Assembly (NCBI GenBank): GCA_947459655.1
Contig: CANHEE010000014.1
Coordinates: 1 to 38,308, forward strand
Length of the DNA: 38,308 bases
Source of the DNA: Lewinellaceae bacterium
Lineage (GTDB): Bacteria; Bacteroidota; Bacteroidia; Chitinophagales; Saprospiraceae
Reading direction: 5' to 3'
Position 1 is the first letter of the stretch, and the number at the start of each line of letters is the position of its first letter. Of the stretch, positions 24,683 through 34,000 are shown piece after piece. Below the pieces are notes generated by a model that searched no databases, was not told the origin of the DNA, and saw only the letters and a list, made by a program, of their open reading frames with translations. Both the position numbers and the translations under genes were made by a program.

Positions 24683-26269
24683 ATGCCTTTTCCAATGGAC
24701 GAAAAAGAGATTGTCCCGCGTTCCGCCGGAGATAACAACAACAATCAGGATGGTAACAAAAACAATCCCCGAAGCAAAAAGAACACTTCGGACATCTCCA
24801 GCATGGTATATGGCAAAGTTCCACCTCAGTCCGTTCCTTTGGAAGAAACGGTTTTGGGTGCACTCATGCTGGACAAAGATGCCATGTCCATCATCCTTGA
24901 CGTCCTGAGTCCCTCTACATTCTATCTCGACACCCACCAGCATATTTACCGCGCCATGCAGAGCCTTTACAACAGATCTCAACCGGTTGATTTGCTGACT
25001 GTAACAGAAGAGTTGAAAAAACAGGGCACATTGGAAAAAATCGGCGGGGCCTACTACCTCGTAGAACTCACCAACAAGGTCGCATCTGCGGCAAACATTG
25101 AGTTCCATGCAAGAATTCTGGCTCAAAAACACATACAACGTGAACTCATTAGGGTTTCCACACAAATTGTCCGCGATGCCTACGAAGATACCACCGATGT
25201 TTTTGACCTACTCGACAACGCCGAAAAACAGCTTTTCGAAATAGCAGAAAACAACCTCAACAGCGCAGAAGCGACCATGTCGGCCCTATCCGGTCAGTTG
25301 CTGCGGCAATTGGAAGAATTGTCCAAAAAAGAAGACGGGTTAACAGGTGTGCCAACGGGTTTTACCGACCTGGATCGCATGACTTCAGGATGGCAACCAT
25401 CCGATTTGATCATCATCGCCGCCCGTCCGGGTATGGGAAAAACAAGTATGGTCCTTGCACTGGCAAGAAATGCCGCTGTAGACTTCCAGAAACCCGTCGC
25501 GTTGTTTTCACTGGAGATGTCCAGTCTTCAGTTTGCGCAGCGTCTGATTTCCATGGAGGCCGAAATTGAAGGGGGAAAACTCAGAAACGGTAAACTCGAA
25601 GCATACGAATGGCCGCAATTGCACAACGCCATCGACAAACTGGCAGACATTCCTATTTACATAGACGACACGCCCGGTATAAATGTGTTTGAACTCCGCG
25701 CCAAATGCCGCCGGATGAAAATGAAATACGACATTCAGATGGTCATCATAGATTACCTTCAACTGATGTCGGGAAACAACGGCGAAGGAAAAAACACCAA
25801 CCGCGAACAGGAAATCTCCAATATTTCCAGAGCCCTGAAGGGAATGGCCAAGGAACTCAAGGTTCCGGTCATCGCTCTTTCACAGCTGAGTCGCGCAGTG
25901 GAAAACAGAGGTGGAAGCAAAAAGCCTCAGCTGTCCGATTTGCGTGAGTCCGGAGCCATTGAACAGGATGCCGATATGGTTACGTTCATCTACCGTCCGG
26001 AATACTACGGCATCCACGAAGATGAAAATGGTGCTTCGCTGAAAGGCATTGCAGAATTCATTATCGCCAAGCACCGTCATGGTGCGCTAGATACCATCAA
26101 ATTAAAATTTACAGCCGATTTCGCTAAATTTTCAAATCTGGACGATCCAAATTTCAATAGTTTCAACGGAGCGGCATTCTCTCCGGATCCTTTTTCACCA
26201 GGACCATACTCAGACGCCCAGTCCATGCGCTTCCAGTCCAAGATGAACATTGATGATGCGCCATTTTAA
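24683..26269 (+). CDS. dnaB: Replicative DNA helicase DnaB
   Basis: 528 residues. Another in-frame ATG four codons on (24695) is possible. A disordered, Asn-rich N-terminus precedes the DnaB N-terminal domain (PPQSVPLEETVLGALMLD to about residue 160). The RecA-like motor has Walker A ARPGMGKTSM (from about residue 246), Walker B MVIIDYLQLMSG, and the conserved VPVIALSQLSRAVENR and LSDLRESGAIEQDADMV. The hexamer opens the fork on the lagging strand and recruits primase. No intein or insertion interrupts the motor. The tail after residue 495 is Phe/Ser/Pro-rich and probably flexible. A DUF486 gene starts seven bases after the stop and may be co-transcribed. Confidence 0.96.
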   Translation: MPFPMDEKEIVPRSAGDNNNNQDGNKNNPRSKKNTSDISSMVYGKVPPQSVPLEETVLGALMLDKDAMSIILDVLSPSTFYLDTHQHIYRAMQSLYNRSQPVDLLTVTEELKKQGTLEKIGGAYYLVELTNKVASAANIEFHARILAQKHIQRELIRVSTQIVRDAYEDTTDVFDLLDNAEKQLFEIAENNLNSAEATMSALSGQLLRQLEELSKKEDGLTGVPTGFTDLDRMTSGWQPSDLIIIAARPGMGKTSMVLALARNAAVDFQKPVALFSLEMSSLQFAQRLISMEAEIEGGKLRNGKLEAYEWPQLHNAIDKLADIPIYIDDTPGINVFELRAKCRRMKMKYDIQMVIIDYLQLMSGNNGEGKNTNREQEISNISRALKGMAKELKVPVIALSQLSRAVENRGGSKKPQLSDLRESGAIEQDADMVTFIYRPEYYGIHEDENGASLKGIAEFIIAKHRHGALDTIKLKFTADFAKFSNLDDPNFNSFNGAAFSPDPFSPGPYSDAQSMRFQSKMNIDDAPF

Positions 26270-26275
26270 TGCACA

Positions 26276-26647
26276 ATGCTGAGAGGTTTTAGTACAATAG
26301 CACTGCTGATTGCGTCTAATACGTTCATGACCGTCGCTTGGTATGGTCACCTAAAATTCAGGGAAATGAAATGGGCTGAACAGTTGGGACTGACCGGAAT
26401 GATTTTCTTAAGCTGGGGAATCGCCCTTTTTGAGTATCTGCTGATGGTACCCGCCAACCGGTTGGGTTACAAGGAAAATGGTGGCCCTTTCTCTCTTTGG
26501 GAACTAAAGGTAATTCAGGAAGTAATCACGCTAACGGTTTTTACAGGCTTTACTCTGGTGGCATTTAAAAACGAGACCTTCAGGTGGAACTATCTCGTTG
26601 GTTTCTTTTTTCTTATTCTCGCTGTGTACTTCATTTTTAAGAAATAA
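26276..26647 (+). CDS. DMT-family small membrane protein (DUF486)
   Basis: 123 residues with four predicted membrane helices (about 5-22, 37-56, 82-100, 104-121). The sequence features of DUF486 are clear: SNTFMTVAWYGHLKF, SWGIALFEYLLMVPANRLGY and LKVIQEVITLTVFTGF. It is an inner-membrane protein of the drug/metabolite superfamily, half the size of an EamA protein, probably acting as a dimer. The substrate is unknown. It begins seven bases after the dnaB stop, so it likely shares that transcript. That a membrane protein follows dnaB has no obvious functional reason. Confidence 0.92.
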   Translation: MLRGFSTIALLIASNTFMTVAWYGHLKFREMKWAEQLGLTGMIFLSWGIALFEYLLMVPANRLGYKENGGPFSLWELKVIQEVITLTVFTGFTLVAFKNETFRWNYLVGFFFLILAVYFIFKK

Positions 26648-27035
26648 AAAACGTCCATCCCGTGTTACCGGGACAGACGCATCAAAACAAAACGAAAAAC
26701 CAACTTTAAACAAGTATCTTTATATACAAACCAATTATTTCTTCAAATCTGTGAATGTTGCTTTACTAACACGATAGAAATCCAAATGATTTCCCAACTT
26801 AGTTAATTTTTTGCTAAAAGTCCGAATTTTTGTGTTATCCCGGAATTTCTGTGCAAATTTCTTCTACACTAACTTCTATCTCTTTCCCTTCAGTTGTGCA
26901 AACAAGATTATTTTTTTCAAAAAAAAGCCGTTCGAAACTGAATATCTTCGCGTAACTAATCGTTAAATCTATAGACGCAATTGTCGTAAAAATAGTTTTG
27001 CGACCGACCCCTGATTTCTTATTTTTGACACAATT
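26648..27035. other. 388-bp AT-rich intergenic region
   Basis: No ORF with coding character is present. Just after the DUF486 stop, TCCCG/CGGGA (around 26658-26673) with flanking CGTC/GACG could form a weak hairpin without a T-run, a possible end of the dnaB transcript. A run of T followed by A (around 26911-26928) is a simple near-palindrome. The far right end carries the AsmA promoter, described separately. The rest has no feature I can name. Confidence 0.6.
26997..27027 (+). promoter_or_regulatory. Promoter of the AsmA-like gene (TTTG-N19-TATTTTTG)
   Basis: TTTG (26997-27000), 19 bases, TATTTTTG (27020-27027): a strong match to the Bacteroidota consensus. The transcript would start near 27033, only about 3 nt before the ATG at 27036, so the mRNA should be leaderless or nearly so. 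Confidence 0.75.
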
Positions 27036-30000
27036 ATGATAAAAAAAGCCATCATCTCATTTGCAGCAATTCTGGTGTTGTTACTGTTTACCGCCATTTG
27101 CATTCCCTACTTTTTCAAAGACAAAATTGTTGAAAAGGTCAAAACAGCCGTAAACGAAAATCTGGAAGCAACAGTAGATTTTTCTGATATAGATATTTCC
27201 CTACTCAGAAGTTTTCCAAAAATCAACCTGAGGATAAAAGAACTATCTGTTACAGGCAAAAACGATTTTGAGGGGGTTCCACTGCTAACGTCAGGGTATT
27301 TCGACCTGAATGTCGATTTCTGGGCAGTTGTTGGTGGCAAGGATGTTGTCCCGGTCAGAAGTATTCATATGGAACAACCGACCCTCAACATCTATGTGCT
27401 GCAAAACGGGAAGGCGAATTATGACATCACCAAACCGGACTCAACGGCAAAACCCCAAACTGAGACTGCTTCGGTGACGCTGCAACTTGAAAAATACAGT
27501 ATATCCGGCGGAAACATCACTTATGATGACCGCTCACTTGGTTTCTTCTTCCAGTTGCTGGGCTGTGAACACAGCGGCAAGGGAGATTTTACAACAGATG
27601 TTTTTGACCTCAATACCACCACCGATTCGAAAGAGACCAATATCGCATATGGCAATGCAACATACGTCAGCAAGGCAAAAGCTCACGCAGAAATCATCGT
27701 GAATGCAGACATGAAAAACTACAAATTCACACTGAAAGACAATTCCATACAACTCAACGATTTTCTGCTTAGGGCAGACGGCTGGACACAACTTGGCGAA
27801 ACCGACATCCTGATGGATCTGAAATTCAGTTCACCTGGTAGTGATTTCAAATCCCTGCTCTCTGTCGTTCCGGGTTCCTACACCAAAGATTTTGCAGATG
27901 TGAAGGCCGAAGGAAAATTCGATTTCAAGGCCTCCGTTAAAGGGACCTACAACGATGATCAGTATCCTGAATTCAGACTCAATCTCAACGTTGAAGGCGG
28001 CAAATTCAAATATCCGTCTCTGCCAATGGGCATCTCAGGGATCAATACAAAAATAGACATCTATAGCCCGCAAGGCAAGGATTTTGATCTGATGCAGGTG
28101 AATGTCCCTTCACTTGCCATTAACATCGGCAATGGAAGTATTAGCGGCTATTTTTTCCTCCGAACGCCTGTCTCTGACCCCGATATTGATACGCGACTGG
28201 ACGGGAAATTCAGACTGGATGAACTCGCGAGCGCCTTTCCCATGGAAAGTGTGAAAAATCTGAACGGCCAGATTTATGCAGATATTCAGGCAAAGACCAG
28301 GATGTCATACATTGACAACAAACATTATGATAAAGTAAACGTGTCAGGTACCCTGAACATCAGTGATATGCGAGCCGATGCGACCGGATATCCACCCGTA
28401 AACATTTCAAATCTGGCAATGAAATTCTCACCTGATTTCGTTGGGATCGAGCGTTTTTCAGGAAAACTGGGTAAATCAGATGTTGAGGCCAGTGGAAGAA
28501 TCGACAACTTCCTTGCCTATTTCACCCCTGACAAAACCATAAAGGGTAATCTCATCCTGCGTTCAAATTATTTTGACGCAGGTGAATGGCTGAGCGATGA
28601 GCCTGCTGAAAAAACTACAGAAGCAGGAAAAATTGCCGCTAATACCGGGAAAAAACCGGAGGCAGACAAGCCATTGTTCGATCGCTTCGATTTCAACCTC
28701 GACGCCAAAATCAACAGCCTGCAGTACAAGCAGCACAATCTTCAGAATACAGTTGCTGCAGGACATTTCACTTCATATGCCATCGAATTTAAGGAACTGG
28801 GAACCAAAATTGGTAATAGCGATATCATGCTGCGAGGCAAACTGGAAAATGTTTTCAAGTATATGTCCGATGACCAAACGCTGAGCGGAAATGTACAGCT
28901 CAACTCCGGTTACCTCGACCTCAACCAGTTTATGAGTACTGCATCCGCCTCCACTGCTGCCCCGGCGCAAAAAGGGACACCTACACAGGTTCCCACCGAC
29001 CTTGAACCTTTGCGGATACCGAAAAACCTGGACTTGACTATCGGCGCAGATGTAAAACGACTCATCTACACCAACATGGACCTCTCCGGACTGAACGGAA
29101 AGGTAATTGTAAAGAATGGCGTTGCAAAGTTGGTCAATACGAGAGGCAATACACTTGGTGGACAGATTGTCTTGAACGGAAGCTACGACTCCAATGTAGA
29201 AAAACCAAAATTTGACCTAAGCTACGATATCAGAAGTTTCGAATTTCAACAGGCCTTTAACACTTTCAACACTTTCGAAAAGCTTGCACCTGTGGGTAAG
29301 TTCATACAAGGTAGGTTCAATTCTACGCTTACCATGTCAGGTGATCTTGGAAAAGACATGATACCGGACCTCAACACCATCAACATTGACGGATTTCTAC
29401 AAACCATGAAAGCCGTTGTAAGTGGTCTGAAACCACTACAGGAAGTGGGCAACCAGCTGAACATCAAGGAATTGTCAGGATTTGACTTAAAAGACACCAA
29501 AAACTGGTTCAGCGTCAAGAATGGTCAGGTTTCGGTCAGTCCCTTCGACCTGAAAGTGAAGGATATTGCCATGAACATTTCCGGTTCCCACGCGCTCAAT
29601 AAAGAGATGAACTACGTCATCAAAACCAAAGTCCCCAGAAAACTACTGGAAAAAAACGTTGCCACCGCAGCGGCCAATCAAGGCATCAACCTCATCACAA
29701 AGGAGGCTGCCAAATATGGTGTGAATGTTAAAAACGGCGAGTTTGTCAACTGCCAGTTCACCCTTACCGGAGATATCCTCAATCCGAAAGTGGCTTTCAA
29801 ATTGCTCGGCACAGACGGACAGACCATCGGCGAAACCGCAAAAGATGTCGTCAATGCCACCATCGAAAATGCAAAAGATTCCATCAGAACGAGGGTTGAA
29901 CAGGAACTTGAAAAAGCCAAGGAAAAAGGAAAAGAAGTTACCAATAAAGCCGCGGATTCAATCAGAAATGTTGCCACCCGGCAGGTAGATAAAGCTATTG

Positions 30001-30149
30001 AAAAAGGTAAGGAGGAAATGAAAGGAAAAATTGGAGAAAAAGCTACTGAAATACTGGGCGATGAAGCAGGTAAAAAGGCGAAAGAGGCTATCGAAAAGGG
30101 AAGAGGTGCTATTGACGGACTGTTCAAAAAGAAGAAAAAAGAAAATTAA
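27036..30149 (+). CDS. AsmA-like protein, large envelope protein
   Basis: 1037 residues. An N-terminal membrane helix (AIISFAAILVLLLFTAICIP) anchors it in the inner membrane. VNENLEATVDFSDIDISLLRSFPKINLRI is the AsmA N-terminal signature (given here in full as one motif; its key parts are TVDFSDIDISLLRSFP). Repeated beta-rich segments with NLN, GNG and GKL turns fill the middle and fit the AsmA/TamB/YhdP bridge fold thought to carry phospholipids between membranes. An AsmA C-terminal domain with VNCQFTLTGDILNPKVAF lies near residues 905-935. The last about 90 residues are a Lys/Glu-rich helix. fabG follows 43 bases after the stop. Family assignment is good; cargo is unknown. Confidence 0.85.
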   Translation: MIKKAIISFAAILVLLLFTAICIPYFFKDKIVEKVKTAVNENLEATVDFSDIDISLLRSFPKINLRIKELSVTGKNDFEGVPLLTSGYFDLNVDFWAVVGGKDVVPVRSIHMEQPTLNIYVLQNGKANYDITKPDSTAKPQTETASVTLQLEKYSISGGNITYDDRSLGFFFQLLGCEHSGKGDFTTDVFDLNTTTDSKETNIAYGNATYVSKAKAHAEIIVNADMKNYKFTLKDNSIQLNDFLLRADGWTQLGETDILMDLKFSSPGSDFKSLLSVVPGSYTKDFADVKAEGKFDFKASVKGTYNDDQYPEFRLNLNVEGGKFKYPSLPMGISGINTKIDIYSPQGKDFDLMQVNVPSLAINIGNGSISGYFFLRTPVSDPDIDTRLDGKFRLDELASAFPMESVKNLNGQIYADIQAKTRMSYIDNKHYDKVNVSGTLNISDMRADATGYPPVNISNLAMKFSPDFVGIERFSGKLGKSDVEASGRIDNFLAYFTPDKTIKGNLILRSNYFDAGEWLSDEPAEKTTEAGKIAANTGKKPEADKPLFDRFDFNLDAKINSLQYKQHNLQNTVAAGHFTSYAIEFKELGTKIGNSDIMLRGKLENVFKYMSDDQTLSGNVQLNSGYLDLNQFMSTASASTAAPAQKGTPTQVPTDLEPLRIPKNLDLTIGADVKRLIYTNMDLSGLNGKVIVKNGVAKLVNTRGNTLGGQIVLNGSYDSNVEKPKFDLSYDIRSFEFQQAFNTFNTFEKLAPVGKFIQGRFNSTLTMSGDLGKDMIPDLNTINIDGFLQTMKAVVSGLKPLQEVGNQLNIKELSGFDLKDTKNWFSVKNGQVSVSPFDLKVKDIAMNISGSHALNKEMNYVIKTKVPRKLLEKNVATAAANQGINLITKEAAKYGVNVKNGEFVNCQFTLTGDILNPKVAFKLLGTDGQTIGETAKDVVNATIENAKDSIRTRVEQELEKAKEKGKEVTNKAADSIRNVATRQVDKAIEKGKEEMKGKIGEKATEILGDEAGKKAKEAIEKGRGAIDGLFKKKKKEN

Positions 30150-30152
30150 TAT

Positions 30153-30160
30153 TATTTTTG
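30153..30160 (+). promoter_or_regulatory. -7 box (TATTTTTG) for fabG
   Basis: TATTTTTG fits TAnnTTTG and lies directly after the AsmA-like gene's stop codon, 32 bases before the fabG ATG at 30193. No TTG at -33 spacing (the region is A-rich). Independent transcription is possible, on top of read-through. Confidence 0.4.
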
Positions 30161-30192
30161 CTCCGAAAACATCAAGGACAAAATCAGAAAAA

Positions 30193-30936
30193 ATGAAACT
30201 GTTAGAAAATAAAGTTGCCATCGTTACGGGTGGTGCACGCGGAATCGGAGAAGCCATCGTATGTAGATTTGCAGAACAGGGTGCCGCAGTAGCATTCACC
30301 TACCTTTCCTCATCAGTAAAAGCCGATGCACTCGTGGAAAAACTGAGCGCACAGGGACACAAGGTTAAGGCATACCAATCAGATGCAGCCTCTTTTTCAG
30401 ATGCCGAAAAACTAATAAATGATGTTGTCGCCGACTTCGGAGGACTGGATATCCTGGTCAATAACGCGGGCATTACAAGAGACAACCTCATTCTCAGAAT
30501 GACCGAGGAAATGTGGGATGCCGTCATCGACAGCAACCTCAAATCCGTGTTTAATCTGACCAAGCACGCCATGAAGCACATGATGCGCAAGGGCGGTTCC
30601 ATCATCAATATGAGTTCTGTCGTCGGCGTATTCGGAAATGCCGGACAAGGCAATTATGCTGCGTCAAAGGCGGGGATCATCGGATTTACAAAATCCATCG
30701 CCAAGGAAATGGGTGGCAGAAATGTAAGAAGCAACGTAATTGCACCGGGATATATAGAAACTGAAATGACGCATGTTCTCGATGAAAAAGTGAAGGAGAA
30801 TTTCCTCAGTGGCATTCCGCTAAAACGAATGGGAAAAGGCGAGGAGGTAGCAGATGCCTGTGTGTTTCTTGCATCCGATATGAGCGCTTATGTCAATGGT
30901 CAGGTACTCAGCGTCTGCGGTGGACTAAACTGCTAA
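30193..30936 (+). CDS. fabG: 3-oxoacyl-[acyl-carrier-protein] reductase
   Basis: 247 residues from the ATG at 30193. The open frame runs back to 30031 inside the AsmA-like gene, but the family begins at MKLLENKVAIVTGG. It is a short-chain dehydrogenase that reduces 3-oxoacyl-ACP with NADPH in fatty acid elongation. The cofactor loop is TGGARGIG (12-19). VNNAG follows, the catalytic Ser lies in NMSSVVG, and the Tyr and Lys in NYAASKAG. NVIAPGYIETEMT is the typical FabG C-terminal block. Length is normal. No other fatty acid synthesis gene is adjacent. It ends before a hairpin terminator in the short gap to the convergent cyclase gene. Confidence 0.93.
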   Translation: MKLLENKVAIVTGGARGIGEAIVCRFAEQGAAVAFTYLSSSVKADALVEKLSAQGHKVKAYQSDAASFSDAEKLINDVVADFGGLDILVNNAGITRDNLILRMTEEMWDAVIDSNLKSVFNLTKHAMKHMMRKGGSIINMSSVVGVFGNAGQGNYAASKAGIIGFTKSIAKEMGGRNVRSNVIAPGYIETEMTHVLDEKVKENFLSGIPLKRMGKGEEVADACVFLASDMSAYVNGQVLSVCGGLNC

Positions 30937-30970
30937 AGTACAGCTGTTCAGCCATAATATTTTTACTCAG

Positions 30971-30994
30971 TGCCATTTCTTTTCGGGAATGGCA
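30971..30994 (+). terminator. Intrinsic terminator of fabG
   Basis: TGCCATT (30971-30977) pairs with AATGGCA (30988-30994) around a 10-base loop, followed by TTGTTGTTTT. It lies 35 bases after the fabG stop and directly before the stop of the convergent cyclase gene at 31003. Confidence 0.7.
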
Positions 30995-31002
30995 TTGTTG
31001 TT

Positions 31003-34000
31003 TTAACTTGCCTCTCCGCTTAATTTTCCCATCCGGTGCCGATAAAGATATTTCGGCGTTTTTTCATAAAGGCTGCGATAGCACGAAATTGCTTTATTTT
31101 TCAATTCATCAGAGTTCGGAAAAACCGCCGAAAGCTGATCATAAACGGCAGCTTCCTCCTCCGCACTCAACTGATGCTGCTTCAAGGCATCTTGCAAAAT
31201 CTGTGCAGCCTCTTCTTTTTCATGGCGCACATTACAAAGTGCCGCCGAAAGCAGCATGTACCTGAAATGAAATGTTTTTTTGGTAACAATCTTACGGTGC
31301 TCCTCCATTTCACGGTGCAATTGAGCTGCTTTTTCCAACTCACCAGTCTGAAGAAAAATATAGCAAAGATCAATCATGGCAATGCCTTGCAAGAGCTTGT
31401 TGTCTATTTCCCCTGATGCCGCTATTGACCTCTGGTAATAAAGAATCGCCTCAGTGTAATTCCCGCTGTAAAAAGCAATCTCAGCAAGTGTATTCAGCGA
31501 TCTGATCAGGCCCTTACGGTAACCGAGTTCCTCGCAGAGCTTCAGGTTGGGTTCAAGGTAGAGTAGCGCGGTATCAAAATCACCAGTGAGCACAAAATGT
31601 CCTCCGAGCAGACCATAGGCTATCGCCATTCCCTGACGGTCGCCGAGTGACTGTGCCAGTTTGAGATCTTCCTCAAAGTAGCTTTTCGCCTTGCTGAATT
31701 CTCCCCTCACCTCGTAAATACAGCCCGTACCTCCCAGCGCAATGGATTCCAGAAATTTGTTGCCAAGTTCTTCGCTTAGTGCCAGTCCATCAAGATAATG
31801 AAGTAAAGCAGCATCATAATCGCCTTTTTCGTAATAAACAATTCCGAGATGGGTATGCAAGAAAGCAAGCCCCTGGCGATCGTTGCGGCTTTCCGTAATG
31901 GGCAGGTGTTGCTGCATCACCGCTACTCCCTCATCGTATTTGTTCAGGTTCATGTAAGTAAGTCCAAGGTTGGCGACCAGCTGCGGGTTGATGATGGTAT
32001 CATCAGATTGATGCAAAATGTTGATGGACTGCAGGAAATGGGATTTCGCAGATTCGTAGTCACCCTGTCTGAAACCAAGGTTGCCCAAGCCCTCAAGCGA
32101 TTTGCTGATGCCGGGTCCGTTTTGAAGCTGACGCATTGTTTGGAGAGCATCTTCAAAGTAACACCTTGCCTGAGTATAGTCACCTTTCATCATTAGCAGG
32201 GTTCCTAGCGCATTTCTGGAACGGCCGCTGAGCAAGTGCTCCCCTGATTTCAGTGAAATTTTCAGGGCAGCACTGAAAGAGGTCTCGGCAGCTTTCCACG
32301 AACCCATTAATTGTTCTACCTCACCCTTGTTCAACAATATGCTGACAATCAATTCATTGTTGCTTCTTTTTCTGTGAATTGCTATAAGCTTTTCAAGGTA
32401 GGTCAGCGCCTGCGCATTCTGATAGTTTCTGCATGCATAATCGGCGGCCTTGCCAAGGTACTCGGTGGTGAGTGCCACCTCGCCTGCCTGTTCGTAATGA
32501 AATGCCAAATCGGCAAACCTTTCCTCCAGCGTATAGCCGTAAACATGAACAATGGCCTCCGCTATCAATTTATGCAAGGCTTTTAGTCTACTACCCAGCT
32601 GCATGTCATAAACAGCTTCTCTTAAAAGGGAGTGCTTGAAAATGTACCTGATGTCGCTGACCGGTCTCCAGATCTGGCTTCGCTCAGCTGTCTGAACCTG
32701 TTCCTGAAGCAGCTCCTGCGGGTTTTTATTCTGCTCCGCAAAATCATGCTGTCTTCTCATGATTTCGGACAAAACGGGAATTTCAAATTCCCTTCCGATG
32801 ACCGCGGCTGCCTTAATTGTTTCTTTAACTGGATAGGGCAGCCTGTCCACTCTGGCCATCAGCACCGAATTTACAGAACCGCTCATTTTCAAAGTTTTAT
32901 CCCATATATTCCAATTTCCATCTGTTTTTTCCAGCAATGCAGATTCCGAAAAATACTCCAGCGTCTGTTCAGTATAAAAAGGATTTCCATTGCCCGAGCG
33001 CTGCAAAAAATCCAGAAAAGCATCATCAATACGGCCGCCCAAACGCACTTCCGCCATTTGCCTGATAGCTTCCTGATTCAGATTACTGAGGTCAATTGTC
33101 AATTGTCTGATGCCATTGTTTTCGTAGAATACTTCAGGCAAAATCACCGGCTTACTACCATTATCGTTGTAGCGCGATGTAATGAGCAACAGCACAGGTA
33201 GTTGTTTCAGACGCTCGATAAAATCGGGCAGCAGGCTTCGGGTTTCTTCATCAACCCAGTGCCAGTCCTCAAACTCAATGATAAGGGGTTTGAGCAAGGC
33301 CCTTGCACAGAAATAATTCAGAATTGCCGACTTGGTATTTTCATGCCTTCCCTTTGCATCGAGTTGCGTCCAGAGCGAATTTTCAATCTGTATTCCGGAA
33401 AGTCCCGCCAGAACAGACCGGGTTCTGAGCAATTCTCTGATAACCGCATCCGCTAGCTCGCCGGTGGATTCCAGCAGACTGTTTAACAACGCTCCGAAAT
33501 GCCTGTCAAAAATTTCGCTGTTTTCCGCATATGTTCGGTCACCGCTTTGTCCGAAGGCATTTCGTAAGGCGTAAACCAGCGGATTAAATGGTTTTTTCAA
33601 TATCTGATCCGACAAGCACAGCACATACTCCATGTCGTGGTTACCACAGAGCGCATTTTTTAGTTCATGACACAATCTGCTTTTCCCGATTCCGGGCTCT
33701 CCGGAAATAAGTGCTATTCCGGCAAAACGGTTTTCAAGGAGCGGCGTCGCAAATGTCTGTAAAAGAGCAAGTTCTTCCATCCTTCCGGCAACCGGCCCGT
33801 CATACGATGTTTCAGCCAATTCCCCTCTTCTGAGCAACCTGAAAGTTGACGTTTCATCAGAAATACCCTTGTATTGAAGCTTGCCGAGATTTGAAAATGC
33901 AAAACCTGCGCAGCGGCAACTTGCTTCATCTGTATATATTTGCCCATCAGGTGCTGCAGCCATCAGTCTTGATGCAAGGTTTACTCTGCTGCCCACCGCC

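Noticed and set aside
24572-25165. A 197-codon leftward open frame over the start of dnaB
   Set aside because: It overlaps the conserved N-terminal domain of dnaB on the other strand and has no domain of its own.
26911-26928. T-run followed by A-run in the gap before the AsmA-like gene, read as a terminator or phase-variable tract
   Set aside because: It is simple AT-rich sequence without a GC stem, and it is not within a gene or a promoter spacer.
30031-30192. Long N-terminal extension of the fabG frame
   Set aside because: It lies inside the AsmA-like gene in another frame, is Lys/Arg-rich without a domain, and the family begins at 30193.
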